The translations under genes were made by a program, and so were the position numbers. A stretch of 64,000 nt of DNA from CAVQCJ01 sp963711005. GTDB lineage: Bacteria > Actinomycetota > Actinomycetes > Prado026. Shown here piece after piece: positions 1-10,100 of the stretch. The notes beneath the pieces were generated by a model, which saw only the letters and a list, made by a program, of their open reading frames with translations, had not been told where the DNA came from and searched no databases. Positions within the stretch are counted from its first letter, which is position 1; each line of letters starts with the position of its first letter. Location: positions 434,001 to 498,000 of the forward strand of contig CAVQCJ010000004.1 of assembly GCA_963711005.1 (NCBI GenBank), given 5' to 3'.

Positions 1-288
1 AAAGACGGTGCGCTGCTCGTCAACGTGTCCCGCGGCCCGGTGGTCGGCACGGACGCGTTGCTGGCCGAGCTGCGGACCGGGCGGATCACCGCCGCGCTGG
101 ATGTCACCGACCCCGAGCCGCTGCCTCCGGAGCACCCGCTGTGGGACGTGCCCGGGCTGCTGCTCAGCCCTCACGTCGGCGGCAACACCAGCGCGTTCGA
201 GCCGCGGGCCGAACGGTTCGTCGTGGACCAGCTGGGCCGGTTCGCCGCGGGGGAGCCGCTGGTCGGGGTCGTCGCCGGCGATCCCTGA
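1..288 (+). CDS. D-2-hydroxyacid dehydrogenase, C-terminal part (partial at left edge)
   Basis: The first base is in frame with an open reading frame that ends at TGA 286-288, so the gene starts outside the window. The 95 visible residues hold the end of the NAD-binding domain (NVSRGPVV, then ALDVTDPEPLP) and the loop HVGGNTSAFEPRA, which carries the catalytic His of the phosphoglycerate/glyoxylate/formate dehydrogenase superfamily. Such enzymes reduce 2-keto acids to D-2-hydroxy acids with NAD(P)H in the cytoplasm. The substrate cannot be told from this fragment. It is not serA, which is complete further on. The next gene follows after 71 bases on the same strand. Confidence 0.8.
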   Translation, partial: KDGALLVNVSRGPVVGTDALLAELRTGRITAALDVTDPEPLPPEHPLWDVPGLLLSPHVGGNTSAFEPRAERFVVDQLGRFAAGEPLVGVVAGDP

Positions 289-359
289 CCGGCCGGGGGT
301 GGGCGCTGTCGGTGCGGGGTACGAGACTGGCGGCAGGCCCCGAGCGAAAGGGTGAGGAC

Positions 360-1460
360 ATGTCCAGGGAGTCATTGGTCGTCGTCGGTACCAAGAAGGG
401 CCTGTTCGTGCTCCGGGGCGACCCGGGCAGCGGTCGCTGGGACGTCGACGGCCCGTTGCTCGGCGCCGGCTCCGTCTACGGCGTGGGCATCGACACCCGC
501 GGCGCGGCCCCGCGGATCCTGGCCGGGACGAACAGCGAGCACTGGGGCCCGTCGGTGACCTGGTCCGACGACCTCGGCCGCACGTGGGACGAGCCCGACC
601 GTGCCCCGCTGGCCTTCCCTGCGGACACCGGCGCGGCGCTGGTCCGGGTGTGGCAGCTGCAGCCGGCCGGCGTCGACGAGCCCGGCGTGGTCTGGGCCGG
701 CACCGAGCCGGGGGCGCTGTTCCGGTCGGCGGACGGCGGCGAGACCTACTCGCTGGTGCGGGCGCTGTGGGACCACCCCGAACGCCCCCGCTGGCAGGCC
801 GGTTTCGGCGGGCAGGCCGTGCACACCGTGCTGGTGAACCCCGACGACGGCGACCGGGTGCTGGTAGCCGTGTCGGCCGGCGGCGTGTACGTCACCGAGG
901 ACGGCGGGGACAGCTGGAGCTCGAGCAACACCGGCATCCGGGTCAGCTTCGGGCCCGACGAGTACCCGTCGTTCGGCCAGTGCGTGCACAAGGTCGACCG
1001 CAGCCCCGGTCGGCCCGAGCAGCTGTTCCTGCAGAACCACGGCGGGGTCTACCGCAGCGACGACTCGGGGACGAGCTGGCACCCGGTGGAGAACGGGTTG
1101 CCGGCCACCTTCGGCTTCCCGGTCGTGGCGCACCCCAACCGGCCCGGCACCGCGTACGTCTTCCCGGTCGTGGCCGACGCCTTCCGGATGCCGCCGGACG
1201 GGTCCGGCCGGGTCTTCCGGACCACCGACGCGGGTGAGTCGTGGCAGCCGTCCGGCGTCGGGCTGCCGGCCGAGGGGTTCTGGTCGCTGCCGCTGCGCGA
1301 CGCGTTCAGCAGCGACTCCGGCGAGCCGCTGGGCCTGTACCTGGGCACCCGCTCGGGCGAGGTCTGGGCCAGCGGCGACGCTGGGGACACCTGGTCGCAG
1401 GCGGTGGCGCACCTGCCCGACGTCCTCACCGTGCGCGCGACGGTGCTGTCGGCGGCGTGA
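360..1460 (+). CDS. Asp-box (BNR/sialidase-type) beta-propeller protein
   Basis: A 366-residue cytoplasmic-looking protein with no signal peptide. It carries at least five Asp-box motifs of the form S/T-x-D-x-G-x-T/S-W: SADGGETY, TEDGGDSW, SDDSGTSW, TTDAGESW and SGDAGDTW. These mark the turns of a BNR/sialidase or sortilin-like propeller. Sialidase catalytic residues are not evident, so enzyme activity should not be assumed. The ATG at 360 is chosen because GGGTGAGG lies just before it and the protein begins with the first strand (SLVVVGTKKGLFVL). Its stop overlaps the GTG of the next gene by four bases, so the two are translationally coupled. The real function is unknown. Confidence 0.8.
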   Translation: MSRESLVVVGTKKGLFVLRGDPGSGRWDVDGPLLGAGSVYGVGIDTRGAAPRILAGTNSEHWGPSVTWSDDLGRTWDEPDRAPLAFPADTGAALVRVWQLQPAGVDEPGVVWAGTEPGALFRSADGGETYSLVRALWDHPERPRWQAGFGGQAVHTVLVNPDDGDRVLVAVSAGGVYVTEDGGDSWSSSNTGIRVSFGPDEYPSFGQCVHKVDRSPGRPEQLFLQNHGGVYRSDDSGTSWHPVENGLPATFGFPVVAHPNRPGTAYVFPVVADAFRMPPDGSGRVFRTTDAGESWQPSGVGLPAEGFWSLPLRDAFSSDSGEPLGLYLGTRSGEVWASGDAGDTWSQAVAHLPDVLTVRATVLSAA

Positions 1461-1744
1461 GCGTCGACCTGGTGCTGCCCGGCGCGCTGGCCGAGCTGGT
1501 CCCGGGCGGTGGTCGCCGGCTGACGCTCGAGGTGACCGAGCCCGGGACGCTCGGCGCGTTGCTGAACGACCTCGCCCTGCGGTGGCCGGCGCTGGAGCGA
1601 CGGCTCCGGGACGAGCAGGGCGAGCTGCGTCGGCACGTGAACCTCTACGTCGACGGCGACGACGTCCGGGCCGGCCTCGGGCAGGCGTACCCGCTCCACC
1701 CGGGTGCCGAAGTCCTCGTGCTGCCCTCCATCGCCGGCGGCTGA
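1457..1744 (+). CDS. MoaD/ThiS-family small sulfur-carrier-like protein
   Basis: A 95-residue protein with a ubiquitin-like (beta-grasp) pattern and a C terminus ending in Gly-Gly (PSIAGG), the mark of MoaD/ThiS carriers that are adenylated and loaded with sulfur by an E1-like enzyme. The GTG at 1457 sits in a GTGA overlap with the stop of the propeller gene, and this start leaves a compact domain. No MoeB/ThiF-type activating enzyme, ThiG or MoaE is visible in the window, so the acceptor pathway is open. It could serve molybdopterin, thiamine or cysteine synthesis, or an unrecognised protein-modification role tied to its partner. Confidence 0.75.
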   Translation: MSVDLVLPGALAELVPGGGRRLTLEVTEPGTLGALLNDLALRWPALERRLRDEQGELRRHVNLYVDGDDVRAGLGQAYPLHPGAEVLVLPSIAGG

Positions 1745-1766
1745 CCTCCTTCGTGGTCCGCTCTCG

Positions 1767-1772
1767 TAGGCT
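1767..1772 (+). promoter_or_regulatory. Candidate -10 box (TAGGCT) for leaderless ilvD
   Basis: TAGGCT lies six bases before the ATG of ilvD. This matches the actinobacterial TANNNT -10 consensus at a spacing that puts the transcription start on the start codon. No Shine-Dalgarno sequence precedes this ATG. The call is inferred from the motif and spacing only. Confidence 0.45.
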
Positions 1773-1778
1773 GCGCGC

Positions 1779-3494
1779 ATGAGCGACACGGACGGCACCG
1801 GCTCGACCCTGACCGACGCGGCCCGCGCGATGAAGCCCCGCAGCGTGGACGTCACCGAGGGGATGGAGCGGGCGGCCGCGCGCGGCATGCTGCGCGCCGT
1901 CGGCATGGGCGACGAGGACTTCGACAAGCCGCAGGTCGGTATCGCGTCGTCGTGGAACGAGATCACCCCCTGCAACCTCAGTCTCGACCGGCTGGCCAAG
2001 AGCGCCAAGGAGGGCGTGTTCGCAGCCGGTGGGTACCCCTTGGAGTTCGGCACGATCTCGGTCTCGGACGGGATCTCGATGGGCCACGAGGGGATGCATT
2101 TCTCCCTCGTCTCGCGCGAGGTCATCGCGGACAGCGTCGAGACCGTGCTGCAAGCCGAACGGCTGGACGGTGCGGTGCTGCTGGCCGGTTGCGACAAGTC
2201 CCTGCCCGGCATGCTCATGGCCGCCGCCCGGCTCGACCTGGCAGCGGCGTTCCTGTACGCCGGCTCGACGATGCCCGGCCGGCTCGGCGACCGGGACGTC
2301 ACGATCATCGACGCGTTCGAGGCGGTCGGGGCGTGCGCCCGCGGGCTGATCACGCGCGCGGAGGTCGACGCGATCGAGCGGGTCATCTGCCCGGGCGAGG
2401 GAGCCTGCGGCGGGATGTTCACCGCGAACACCATGGCGTCCGCCGCCGAGGCGCTGGGCATGTCCCTGCCCGGGTCGGCCGCGCCGCCGGCCGTGGACCG
2501 GCGCCGGGACGGCTTCGCCCGGCGTTCCGGCCAGGCCGTGATCGAGATGCTCGCGCACGGGATCACCGCCCGGCAGATCATGACCAGGGCGGCGTTCGAG
2601 AACGCGATCGCAGTGGTGATGGCCCTCGGCGGCTCGACCAACGCCGTGCTTCACCTGCTGGCCATCGCCGACGAGGCGCGGGTTGACCTCCGCCTGGACG
2701 ACTTCAACCGGATCGGCGACCGGGTGCCGCACCTGGCCGACGTCAAGCCGTTCGGACGGTTCGTGATGACCGACATCGACCGGGTGGGCGGCATCCCGGT
2801 CGTCATGAAGGCGCTGCTGGACGCCGGCCTGCTGCACGGCGACGCGCTCACCGTGACCGGCCGGACGGTGGCCGAGAACCTCGCGGAGCTCGACCCGCCC
2901 GACCCGGACGGCGAGATCATCCGGGCGATGTCCGCACCCCTGCACCGCACCGGCGGGCTGACCGTTCTCCGCGGGTCGATGGCTCCGGACGGTGCGGTGG
3001 TCAAGACGGCCGGCTTCGACGCGGACGTGTTCGAGGGACCGGCCCGCGTGTTCGACCGCGAGCAGCCGGCGATGGCCGCCGTCGAGGCGGGCGCCATCGA
3101 ACCGGGCGACGTCGTGGTCATCCGCTACGAAGGCCCCAAGGGCGGCCCGGGCATGCGCGAGATGCTGGCCATCACCGCGGCGATCAAGGGCGCCGGGCTG
3201 GGCAAGGACGTGCTGCTGATCACCGACGGCCGCTTCTCCGGCGGCACCACCGGGCTGTGCATCGGGCATGTCGCGCCGGAGGCGGCGGACGCCGGGACGA
3301 TCGCCTTCGTCCGCGACGGCGACCGGGTGCGGGTGGACATCGCCGCCCGCACCATCGACCTGCTGGTCGACGACGGCGAGCTCGCGGCCCGCGCGCAGGG
3401 GTACGTGCCGCCGCCGCCGCGCTACACCCGTGGCGTGCTCGCCAAGTACGCCAAGCTCGTGGGGTCGGCGGCGGGCGGTGCCGTCTGCGGGTGA
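1779..3494 (+). CDS. ilvD: Dihydroxy-acid dehydratase
   Basis: Dehydrates 2,3-dihydroxy-isovalerate and 2,3-dihydroxy-3-methylvalerate to the keto acids of valine and isoleucine. The protein has 571 residues, usual for the IlvD/Edd family. Three cluster-binding cysteines are visible at about 65 (TPCNLSL), 138 (AGCDKSLPG) and 210 (GEGACGGMF). This set points to a [2Fe-2S] enzyme rather than the two-cysteine [4Fe-4S] type. The family signature continues as GGMFTANTM. Dihydroxy-acid substrates come from IlvC, encoded downstream, and the products go to IlvE. It lies 34 bases after the ThiS-like gene but has its own likely promoter. Confidence 0.97.
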   Translation: MSDTDGTGSTLTDAARAMKPRSVDVTEGMERAAARGMLRAVGMGDEDFDKPQVGIASSWNEITPCNLSLDRLAKSAKEGVFAAGGYPLEFGTISVSDGISMGHEGMHFSLVSREVIADSVETVLQAERLDGAVLLAGCDKSLPGMLMAAARLDLAAAFLYAGSTMPGRLGDRDVTIIDAFEAVGACARGLITRAEVDAIERVICPGEGACGGMFTANTMASAAEALGMSLPGSAAPPAVDRRRDGFARRSGQAVIEMLAHGITARQIMTRAAFENAIAVVMALGGSTNAVLHLLAIADEARVDLRLDDFNRIGDRVPHLADVKPFGRFVMTDIDRVGGIPVVMKALLDAGLLHGDALTVTGRTVAENLAELDPPDPDGEIIRAMSAPLHRTGGLTVLRGSMAPDGAVVKTAGFDADVFEGPARVFDREQPAMAAVEAGAIEPGDVVVIRYEGPKGGPGMREMLAITAAIKGAGLGKDVLLITDGRFSGGTTGLCIGHVAPEAADAGTIAFVRDGDRVRVDIAARTIDLLVDDGELAARAQGYVPPPPRYTRGVLAKYAKLVGSAAGGAVCG

Positions 3495-3515
3495 GCACCG
3501 CGCGTCCAGCCGGTG

Positions 3516-3532
3516 ATCTCGAATGGCGAGAC
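3516..3532 (+). promoter_or_regulatory. Candidate NdgR operator upstream of ilvB
   Basis: ATCTCG-AATGG-CGAGAC differs by one base from the half-sites of the perfect palindrome between ndgR and leuC (GTCTCG-AAATA-CGAGAC), with the same 5-base spacer. It lies 15 bases before the -35 box of the ilvB leader. A second perfect inverted repeat (GGCGAGAC, 4-base loop, GTCTCGCC) overlaps it at 3525-3544. Regulation of ilvB by NdgR/LtbR-type IclR proteins is known in actinobacteria. The assignment of this site is inference. Confidence 0.6.
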
Positions 3533-3547
3533 ACGCGTCTCGCCTGC

Positions 3548-3576
3548 TTGACGGGGCCGCAGCCCGGTGCGACCGT
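3548..3576 (+). promoter_or_regulatory. ilvB leader promoter
   Basis: TTGACG at 3548-3553, a 17-base spacer and GACCGT at 3571-3576. This puts the transcription start close to the ATG of the leader peptide at 3583, so the leader mRNA is probably leaderless. Based on motif match and position only. Confidence 0.6.
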
Positions 3577-3582
3577 ACGTCC

Positions 3583-3624
3583 ATGCGCCCAGGCATCGTC
3601 GTACTCGTGGAGCGCGCCGGCTGA
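3583..3624 (+). CDS. ilvB leader peptide (attenuator peptide)
   Basis: A 13-codon open frame encoding MRPGIVVLVERAG. It holds five branched-chain codons (Ile, Val, Val, Leu, Val) in six positions. It begins where the predicted promoter would start transcription and is followed after 17 bases by a terminator hairpin. This is the usual arrangement for ribosome-mediated attenuation: when charged tRNA-Ile/Val/Leu is scarce, the ribosome stalls and the downstream terminator does not form. Actinobacterial ilvB leaders with this design are known. The sequence here was read directly, and the mechanism is inferred. Confidence 0.75.
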   Translation: MRPGIVVLVERAG

Positions 3625-3641
3625 CGTCCCAGCCAGCGCGC

Positions 3642-3677
3642 AGCCCCTCCGAGCCCTTCGTGGGCCGAGGGGCTTTT
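3642..3677 (+). terminator. ilvB attenuator terminator
   Basis: An 8-bp perfect outer stem, AGCCCCTC (3642-3649) with GAGGGGCT (3667-3674), and an inner GCCC/GGGC stem, followed by a short T run (3674-3677). It lies between the leader peptide and ilvB, so it fits an intrinsic terminator governed by leader translation. Confidence 0.75.
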
Positions 3678-3735
3678 GTGTACCCGTAGCAGGTCCTTCG
3701 CAGTGCACCCAACCTGACCCGAGGAAGAACCGCCG

Positions 3736-5481
3736 ATGAGCGAGCAGATCACCGGAGCCCAGGCCCTGGTCGCCGCCCTGGAGCAGGCCGGTGCCGAGGT
3801 CGTCTTCGGCATCCCCGGCGGGGCGATCCTGCCGGCGTACGACCCGCTGTTCGACTCGCGGCTGCGCCACATCCTGGTCCGCCACGAGCAGGGCGCCGGG
3901 CATGCGGCCGAGGGGTACGCGGCGGCGACCGGACGGGTCGGCGTGTGCATGGCGACATCGGGACCCGGGGCGACGAACCTGGTGACGCCGCTGGCGGACG
4001 CGTACATGGACTCGGTGCCGATGGTCGCGGTCACCGGGCAGGTGCCCAGCGCGTCGATCGGGACCGACGCCTTCCAGGAGGCGGACATCCGGGGGATCAC
4101 GTTCCCGGTCACCAAGCACAACTTCCTGGTCACCGACGCGGCCGAGATCCCGCGCCGGATCGCCGAGGCGTTCCACATCGCCGCCACCGGCCGCCCGGGG
4201 CCGGTGCTCGTCGACATCTCCAAGGACGCGCTGCAGGCGGCCACCACGTACCTGTGGCCGCAGACGCTGGACCTGCCCGGCTACCGGCCGGTGACCCGCC
4301 CGCACGGCAAGCAGGTGCGCGAGGCGGCGCGGATGATCCTGGAGGCGCGCCGACCCGTCCTGTACGTGGGCGGCGGGGTGATCCGCGCGCAGGCCTCCGC
4401 CGAGCTGAAGGTGCTGGCCGAGCTCACCGGCATGCCGGTGGTCACCACGCTGATGGCCCGCGGCGCGTTCCCGGACAGCCACCCGTTGCACCTGGGCATG
4501 CCCGGAATGCACGGCTCGGTCGCGGCGGTGGGCGCGCTGCAGAAGAGCGACCTGCTGATCACGCTCGGCGCGCGGTTCGACGACCGCGTGACCGGCAAGC
4601 TTTCGACGTTCGCGCCCGGCGCCAAGGTCGTGCACGCGGACATCGACCCGGCGGAGATCTCCAAGAACAGGCTGGCCGACGTGCCCATCGTCGGCGACTG
4701 CCGGGAGGTGATCGCCGACCTCGTGGTCGCGCTGCAGGCCGAGCTCGAGGCCGGTCGGTCGGTCGACTACGCCGCCTGGTGGCGCCAGCTCGACGCGATG
4801 CGCACGACGTACCCGCTGGGCTACGACGCCGACCCGCCCGGCGGCGAGACCGCCCCGCAGTACGTCATCGAAAGGCTCGGCGCGATCGTCGGGCCGGAGG
4901 CGATCTACTGCGCCGGCGTCGGGCAGCACCAGATGTGGGCGGCGCAGTTCATCCGGTACGAGAAGCCGCGCAGCTGGATCAACTCCGGGGGGCTCGGCAC
5001 GATGGGCTTCGCGGTGCCGGCGGCGATGGGGGCGAAGGTCGGGCGGCCGGACACGACCGTCTGGGCCGTCGACGGCGACGGGTGCTTCCAGATGACGAAC
5101 CAGGAGCTGGCCACCTGCGCGATCAACGACATCCCGATCAAGGTCGCGGTGATCAACAACGGGACGCTCGGGATGGTCCGGCAGTGGCAGACGCTCTTCT
5201 ACGGCAGCCGCTACTCGAACACGGACCTGCACTCGCGGCGCATCCCCGACTTCGTGAAGCTCGCGGACGCGTACGGGTGCGTGGGGCTGCGCTGCGAGAA
5301 CGCCGCCGACGTGGACGCGACGATCGAGAAGGCGATGGCGGTCGACGACCGCCCGGTGGTCGTGGACTTCACCGTGCACCAGGACGCGATGGTGTGGCCG
5401 ATGGTCGCCGCCGGGACGAGCAACGACGACATCATGGTCGCCCGCGACATGGCGCCCGTGTGGGACAGGGGGGCCGAGTGA
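3736..5481 (+). CDS. ilvB: Acetolactate synthase, large (catalytic) subunit
   Basis: A ThDP-dependent enzyme that joins two pyruvates, or pyruvate and 2-ketobutyrate, in the first common step of valine, leucine and isoleucine synthesis. The protein has 581 residues. Seen: the Pyr domain with GIPGGAILPAYDPL and catalytic Glu51 (RHEQGAGHAAEGYA), the central FAD-binding domain, and the C-terminal PP domain with the ThDP motif GDGCFQMTNQEL ending in INNGTLG. The ATG at 3736 is preceded by GAGGA. The TGA overlaps the ATG of ilvN by one base. Expression is probably under leader attenuation and an NdgR-like operator. Confidence 0.98.
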   Translation: MSEQITGAQALVAALEQAGAEVVFGIPGGAILPAYDPLFDSRLRHILVRHEQGAGHAAEGYAAATGRVGVCMATSGPGATNLVTPLADAYMDSVPMVAVTGQVPSASIGTDAFQEADIRGITFPVTKHNFLVTDAAEIPRRIAEAFHIAATGRPGPVLVDISKDALQAATTYLWPQTLDLPGYRPVTRPHGKQVREAARMILEARRPVLYVGGGVIRAQASAELKVLAELTGMPVVTTLMARGAFPDSHPLHLGMPGMHGSVAAVGALQKSDLLITLGARFDDRVTGKLSTFAPGAKVVHADIDPAEISKNRLADVPIVGDCREVIADLVVALQAELEAGRSVDYAAWWRQLDAMRTTYPLGYDADPPGGETAPQYVIERLGAIVGPEAIYCAGVGQHQMWAAQFIRYEKPRSWINSGGLGTMGFAVPAAMGAKVGRPDTTVWAVDGDGCFQMTNQELATCAINDIPIKVAVINNGTLGMVRQWQTLFYGSRYSNTDLHSRRIPDFVKLADAYGCVGLRCENAADVDATIEKAMAVDDRPVVVDFTVHQDAMVWPMVAAGTSNDDIMVARDMAPVWDRGAE

Positions 5482-6005
5482 TGAGCAGGCACACGTTGTC
5501 GGTGCTGGTCGAGGACCAGCCGGGGGTCCTGGCCCGCATCGCGGGGCTGTTCTCCCGGCGCAGCTTCAACATCGAGTCGCTCGCGGTCGGGCCGACCGAG
5601 CACCCAGGCATCTCGCGGATCACGATCGTCGTGAACGTGGACGAGCACCCGCTCGAGCAGGTCACCAAGCAGCTCAACAAGCTCGTCAACGTGATCAAGA
5701 TCGTCGAGCTGGAGCCCGCGCACTCCGTGCAGCGCGAGCTGATGCTCGTGAAGGTCCGGGCCGACCTGGAGACCCGTTCGCACGTGCTGGAGACGGTGCA
5801 GCTGTTCCGGGCCAAGGTGGTGGACGTGTCCGCCGACGCCGTCACCGTCGAGGCCACCGGGAACGCCGACAAGCTCGAGGCGCTGCTGCGCGTGCTCGAG
5901 CCGTTCGGGGTGCGCGAGCTCGTGCAGTCCGGGATGGTCGCCCTGGGGCGCGGCGGTCGCTCGATCACGGACCGGTCACTGCGCGCCATCGACAAGCCTG
6001 CCTGA
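5481..6005 (+). CDS. ilvN: Acetolactate synthase, small (regulatory) subunit
   Basis: A 174-residue protein with an N-terminal ACT domain (HTLSVLVEDQPGVLARIAGL, then FNIESLAVGPTE) and the C-terminal ALS_ss domain. It binds the catalytic subunit, raises its activity and confers feedback inhibition by valine. The ATG at 5481 shares its A with the ilvB stop codon (TGATG), so the subunits are translationally coupled. A GTG three bases earlier is possible but makes no real difference. ilvC follows after 55 bases in the same operon. Confidence 0.97.
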   Translation: MSRHTLSVLVEDQPGVLARIAGLFSRRSFNIESLAVGPTEHPGISRITIVVNVDEHPLEQVTKQLNKLVNVIKIVELEPAHSVQRELMLVKVRADLETRSHVLETVQLFRAKVVDVSADAVTVEATGNADKLEALLRVLEPFGVRELVQSGMVALGRGGRSITDRSLRAIDKPA

Positions 6006-6060
6006 GCCGCCCGACCCGCCAGCCCGACCCGCCAGCAACCACACGAAGGAGACCACGCTC

Positions 6061-7086
<1,026 letters not shown>

Positions 7087-7110
7087 GCCGCGGACACCGA
7101 CGACAGCCGG

Positions 7111-7138
7111 ACGGACCGGCCCCTCGGGGCCGGTCCGT
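7111..7138. terminator. Strong bidirectional hairpin between ilvC and the convergent gene
   Basis: A perfect 13-bp inverted repeat, ACGGACCGGCCCC and GGGGCCGGTCCGT, around two bases. It lies between the convergent ends of ilvC and the minus-strand propeller gene. There is no clear T run, as is common for actinobacterial terminators. Confidence 0.75.
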
Positions 7139-7152
7139 CCGTGTGCTGCCGG

Positions 7153-10100
7153 TCAGCCTGCGTTGATGACGCGGACGCGGTGGTTGTTGCGGTCGACGAC
7201 CCAGATGTTGCCCTGCGCGTCGACAGCGGTCGAGGCCGGCCGCTGCCAGGTCGAGAAGACCGGCGGGCCGCCGTCCCCGACGTAGCCGAACTGCCCGGTC
7301 CCGGCGAGCGTGCTGATCAGGCCGTCCTGGACCAGCCGGACCCGGTCGTTGTTGACCTCGCTGATCAGCAGGGCGCCGTTGGGCATCAGGTCGACGTAGC
7401 ACGGCTTGTGCAGGCCGGCCTGGTCGGCCGGACCGCCGTCGCCGTTCGCGGTGGGGATCCCGATCCCGGCGAACGTGTCGATCACGCCGGTCGGGTCGAT
7501 GATCCGTACCCGCTCGTTGTCGTAGTCGGCGATGTACACGTTGCCGGAGGAGTCGACCGTCACGCTGTACGGGTTGTTCAGCCGGGCTGAGGTGGCGGCG
7601 ATCTGGTCGCCGTTGTAACCGGCGGTGCCCGTCCCGGCGATCGTGGTGATGATCCCGTTCGGCGCGACCTTGCGGATCCGCTGGTTGCCCTTGTCCGCGA
7701 TGTACAGCGTCCCGTCCGGCGCCGGGAAGACGTCGTACGGCGTCTTCAGCTTGGCCAGCGTGGCCTGTGCGCCGTCCCCGGAGAAGCCGGACGTGCCGGA
7801 GCCGACGACGGTGGTGATGATGCCGGCCGTGCTCACCTTGCGGACCCGGTTGTTCCCGGAGTCCGCGATGTACAGGTTGCCGGCGGCGTCGAAGGCGATC
7901 CGGGCCGGCGCGGACAGCCGCGCCGTGGTGGCGGCGATGTTGTCGCCGTTGTAGCCCGCCGTCCCGGTGCCGGCGACCGTGCTGACGATGCCGGCAGCGC
8001 TCACCTTGAGCACCCGCTGGTTGCTCTGGTCGGCGACGTACACCTCGTTGGTGACCGGGTTGACCGCGATGCCCCACGGCTGGTTGAGGCCGATGGCCGT
8101 CGAGACCCGGCCGTCACCGGGGTACGCGGTCGCGCTGGAGCCGATCGCGGTCCACAGCATGTTGCCGCCGCAGCCGGTGGAGCCGTAGGCGATGGCACGG
8201 TCGAACAGCGACAGCTCCTGCTTGGAGAACCCGCTGGAGTTCGTGGCGCTGAAGTAGATCCGGCAGTCGGCAGCGGGAGTCCCGTCCCACATCGTCGCGC
8301 CCTGCTGGTAGACGAACTCCAGCGACTGGCCGGCGGCGATCTCCTGGATCGAGGTGGAGCTGGCGCCGGGAACGGCCCAGTACCCCACCTTGGCCGTCTT
8401 GTTGACCGTCTGCGTGCCGTTCAGGGCCACCGCGAGCGGATGCATCGGCGTCACCATGCTCGCCGTCGTCACGTTGCCGTTGCCCTGCCCGACGGTGTCG
8501 GCCATGCCCATGGTCGTCAGCGCGTTGTTGCGCTCGACCAGGACCGGGCTGGCGATGTTCTTGAGGGCCGTGATCTTGGTGGGCACCACCGACCCGGCCA
8601 CCACGACGAGGCCCTGGTTCACGGTGTCCGCGGGAGTGACCGCGTCGTCGTCGATCGTGGTGACGTTGTATCCGGCGGTCAGCCGGGTCCGCTGGGACGC
8701 CTCGGAGTTGGTGAGCTTCGCGGCGTTCCCGACGATGTACAGCAGCGGGGTGCCACTGGGCGGCGGCTCGATGGTGATGCTCGCCGAGCCGTTCGACTTC
8801 ACCGTCCCGACGGCGGTCGTGGCCGTCGCGGTGAAGGAGAACGAGGGCGCGGAACCGACGGCGCCGCCCACCGGCAGGTAGAGGTGGCAGGACACCAGGC
8901 GGCTGGGCTGGATGGTCACCGGAAGGCTGCAGCTGGACGACAGGTCGCCGTACTGCGGGCTGGTCAGCGAGGTCACGGTGATCGGGTTGCGCGTGTCGAT
9001 GTTGAGGAAGCTCGCGCCGTACTCGACCGTCCCCTGGGGGTAGGTGACCGTCCACGGCCCGGACGCCAGCCGAAGCCGGAAGCTCGGCTCGCTCGAGAAC
9101 GACCCGATGTCCGAGGTGTCCGACGCCGTGACGTTGCCGCTGCCGTTGTCGGCGGTGGCTGTCGTCGTCGCGATGATGTCGGTGAGAGCGGCGCCGTTGG
9201 TCTGGTCGTTGACCGAGCACGTGTAGCTGGCGCCGGCGGCGATCGTCTGCGGCACCGAGCAGGTGCCCTGGCCGTTGAGGTCGCCCAGGCGCGTGTCGGT
9301 GAGCGCGTTCAGCGTGACCGAGCGGTCGCCGTAGCCGTTCTCCACCCGGATGTCGAACGTCACCGGCTGCCCGGGCGCGACCACCCAGGGGGTGCTGGTC
9401 AGCTTGCGGACGACAAGGCCCGGGGCCGGCGCCGGGAAGAAGCCGAAGCGCCCGTGCGCGACCCCGCCGATGGCGTCCATGTCACCGCCGACGAACAGCC
9501 CGGCCGGCTGGTCCTCGATCACCTTGACACCGAGGAAGCCGCCACCGCCCGGGTTCCAGTTGAGCGCGTGACCGGTGGTCGGGTCGAGCGCGGCCAGGTG
9601 GAATCGCTGCTGGCTGAGCGTCTCGGTGTCCATGTACCGGAAGTGGCCGCCGATGTAGAGGGCGTCGCCGGTGTCGGCCACCGACTCGATCGTGTCGCCG
9701 ATGCGGACGGTCCAGTTCGGCCGGACGTCCGGCCCAGCGGCGTTCATCGGGAACGAGTTCACCGAGTCGCAGGCCGGGTAGTAGATGTGCCCGGACGACA
9801 CGATGAACGCGGTCGTGCCGTCGGGGGAGATGTCGACGTCGCGCATCCAGCCGACCCGGCCGCGGGCGCAGGGCTGGTTGTAGACCTCGGTGCGCCAGGC
9901 GGTGACCACGGCCGGGTGCTGGGAGATGTCGATCTGCGCGACCAGCGGCCGGTCCTGCCCGGCGATCTGGGTGAAGTTGCCGATCACCATGAGCCGCGTC
10001 TGGTCCGGCGAGATCGCGATCGCCCGCGTGCCGCCCTCGGAGTTGTCGTTGGTCGGCCCGGACAACGGCATGGTGAAGTCGGGGAGCATGGCGCCGGTCA

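Noticed and set aside
360..1460. The Asp-box protein as a true sialidase
   Set aside because: There is no signal peptide and no recognisable arginine triad or catalytic Asp/Tyr/Glu set, so only the propeller fold is supported.
3525..3544. GGCGAGAC/GTCTCGCC perfect inverted repeat as a separate terminator
   Set aside because: It lies upstream of the ilvB -35 box and has no T run, so it more likely belongs to the operator region.
372..4247. A very long minus-strand open frame (1291 codons) opposite the propeller, ilvD and the start of ilvB
   Set aside because: Its composition (Arg, His, Gly, Val) is a shadow of GC-rich third positions of the plus-strand genes. It has no domain and no ribosome-binding site.
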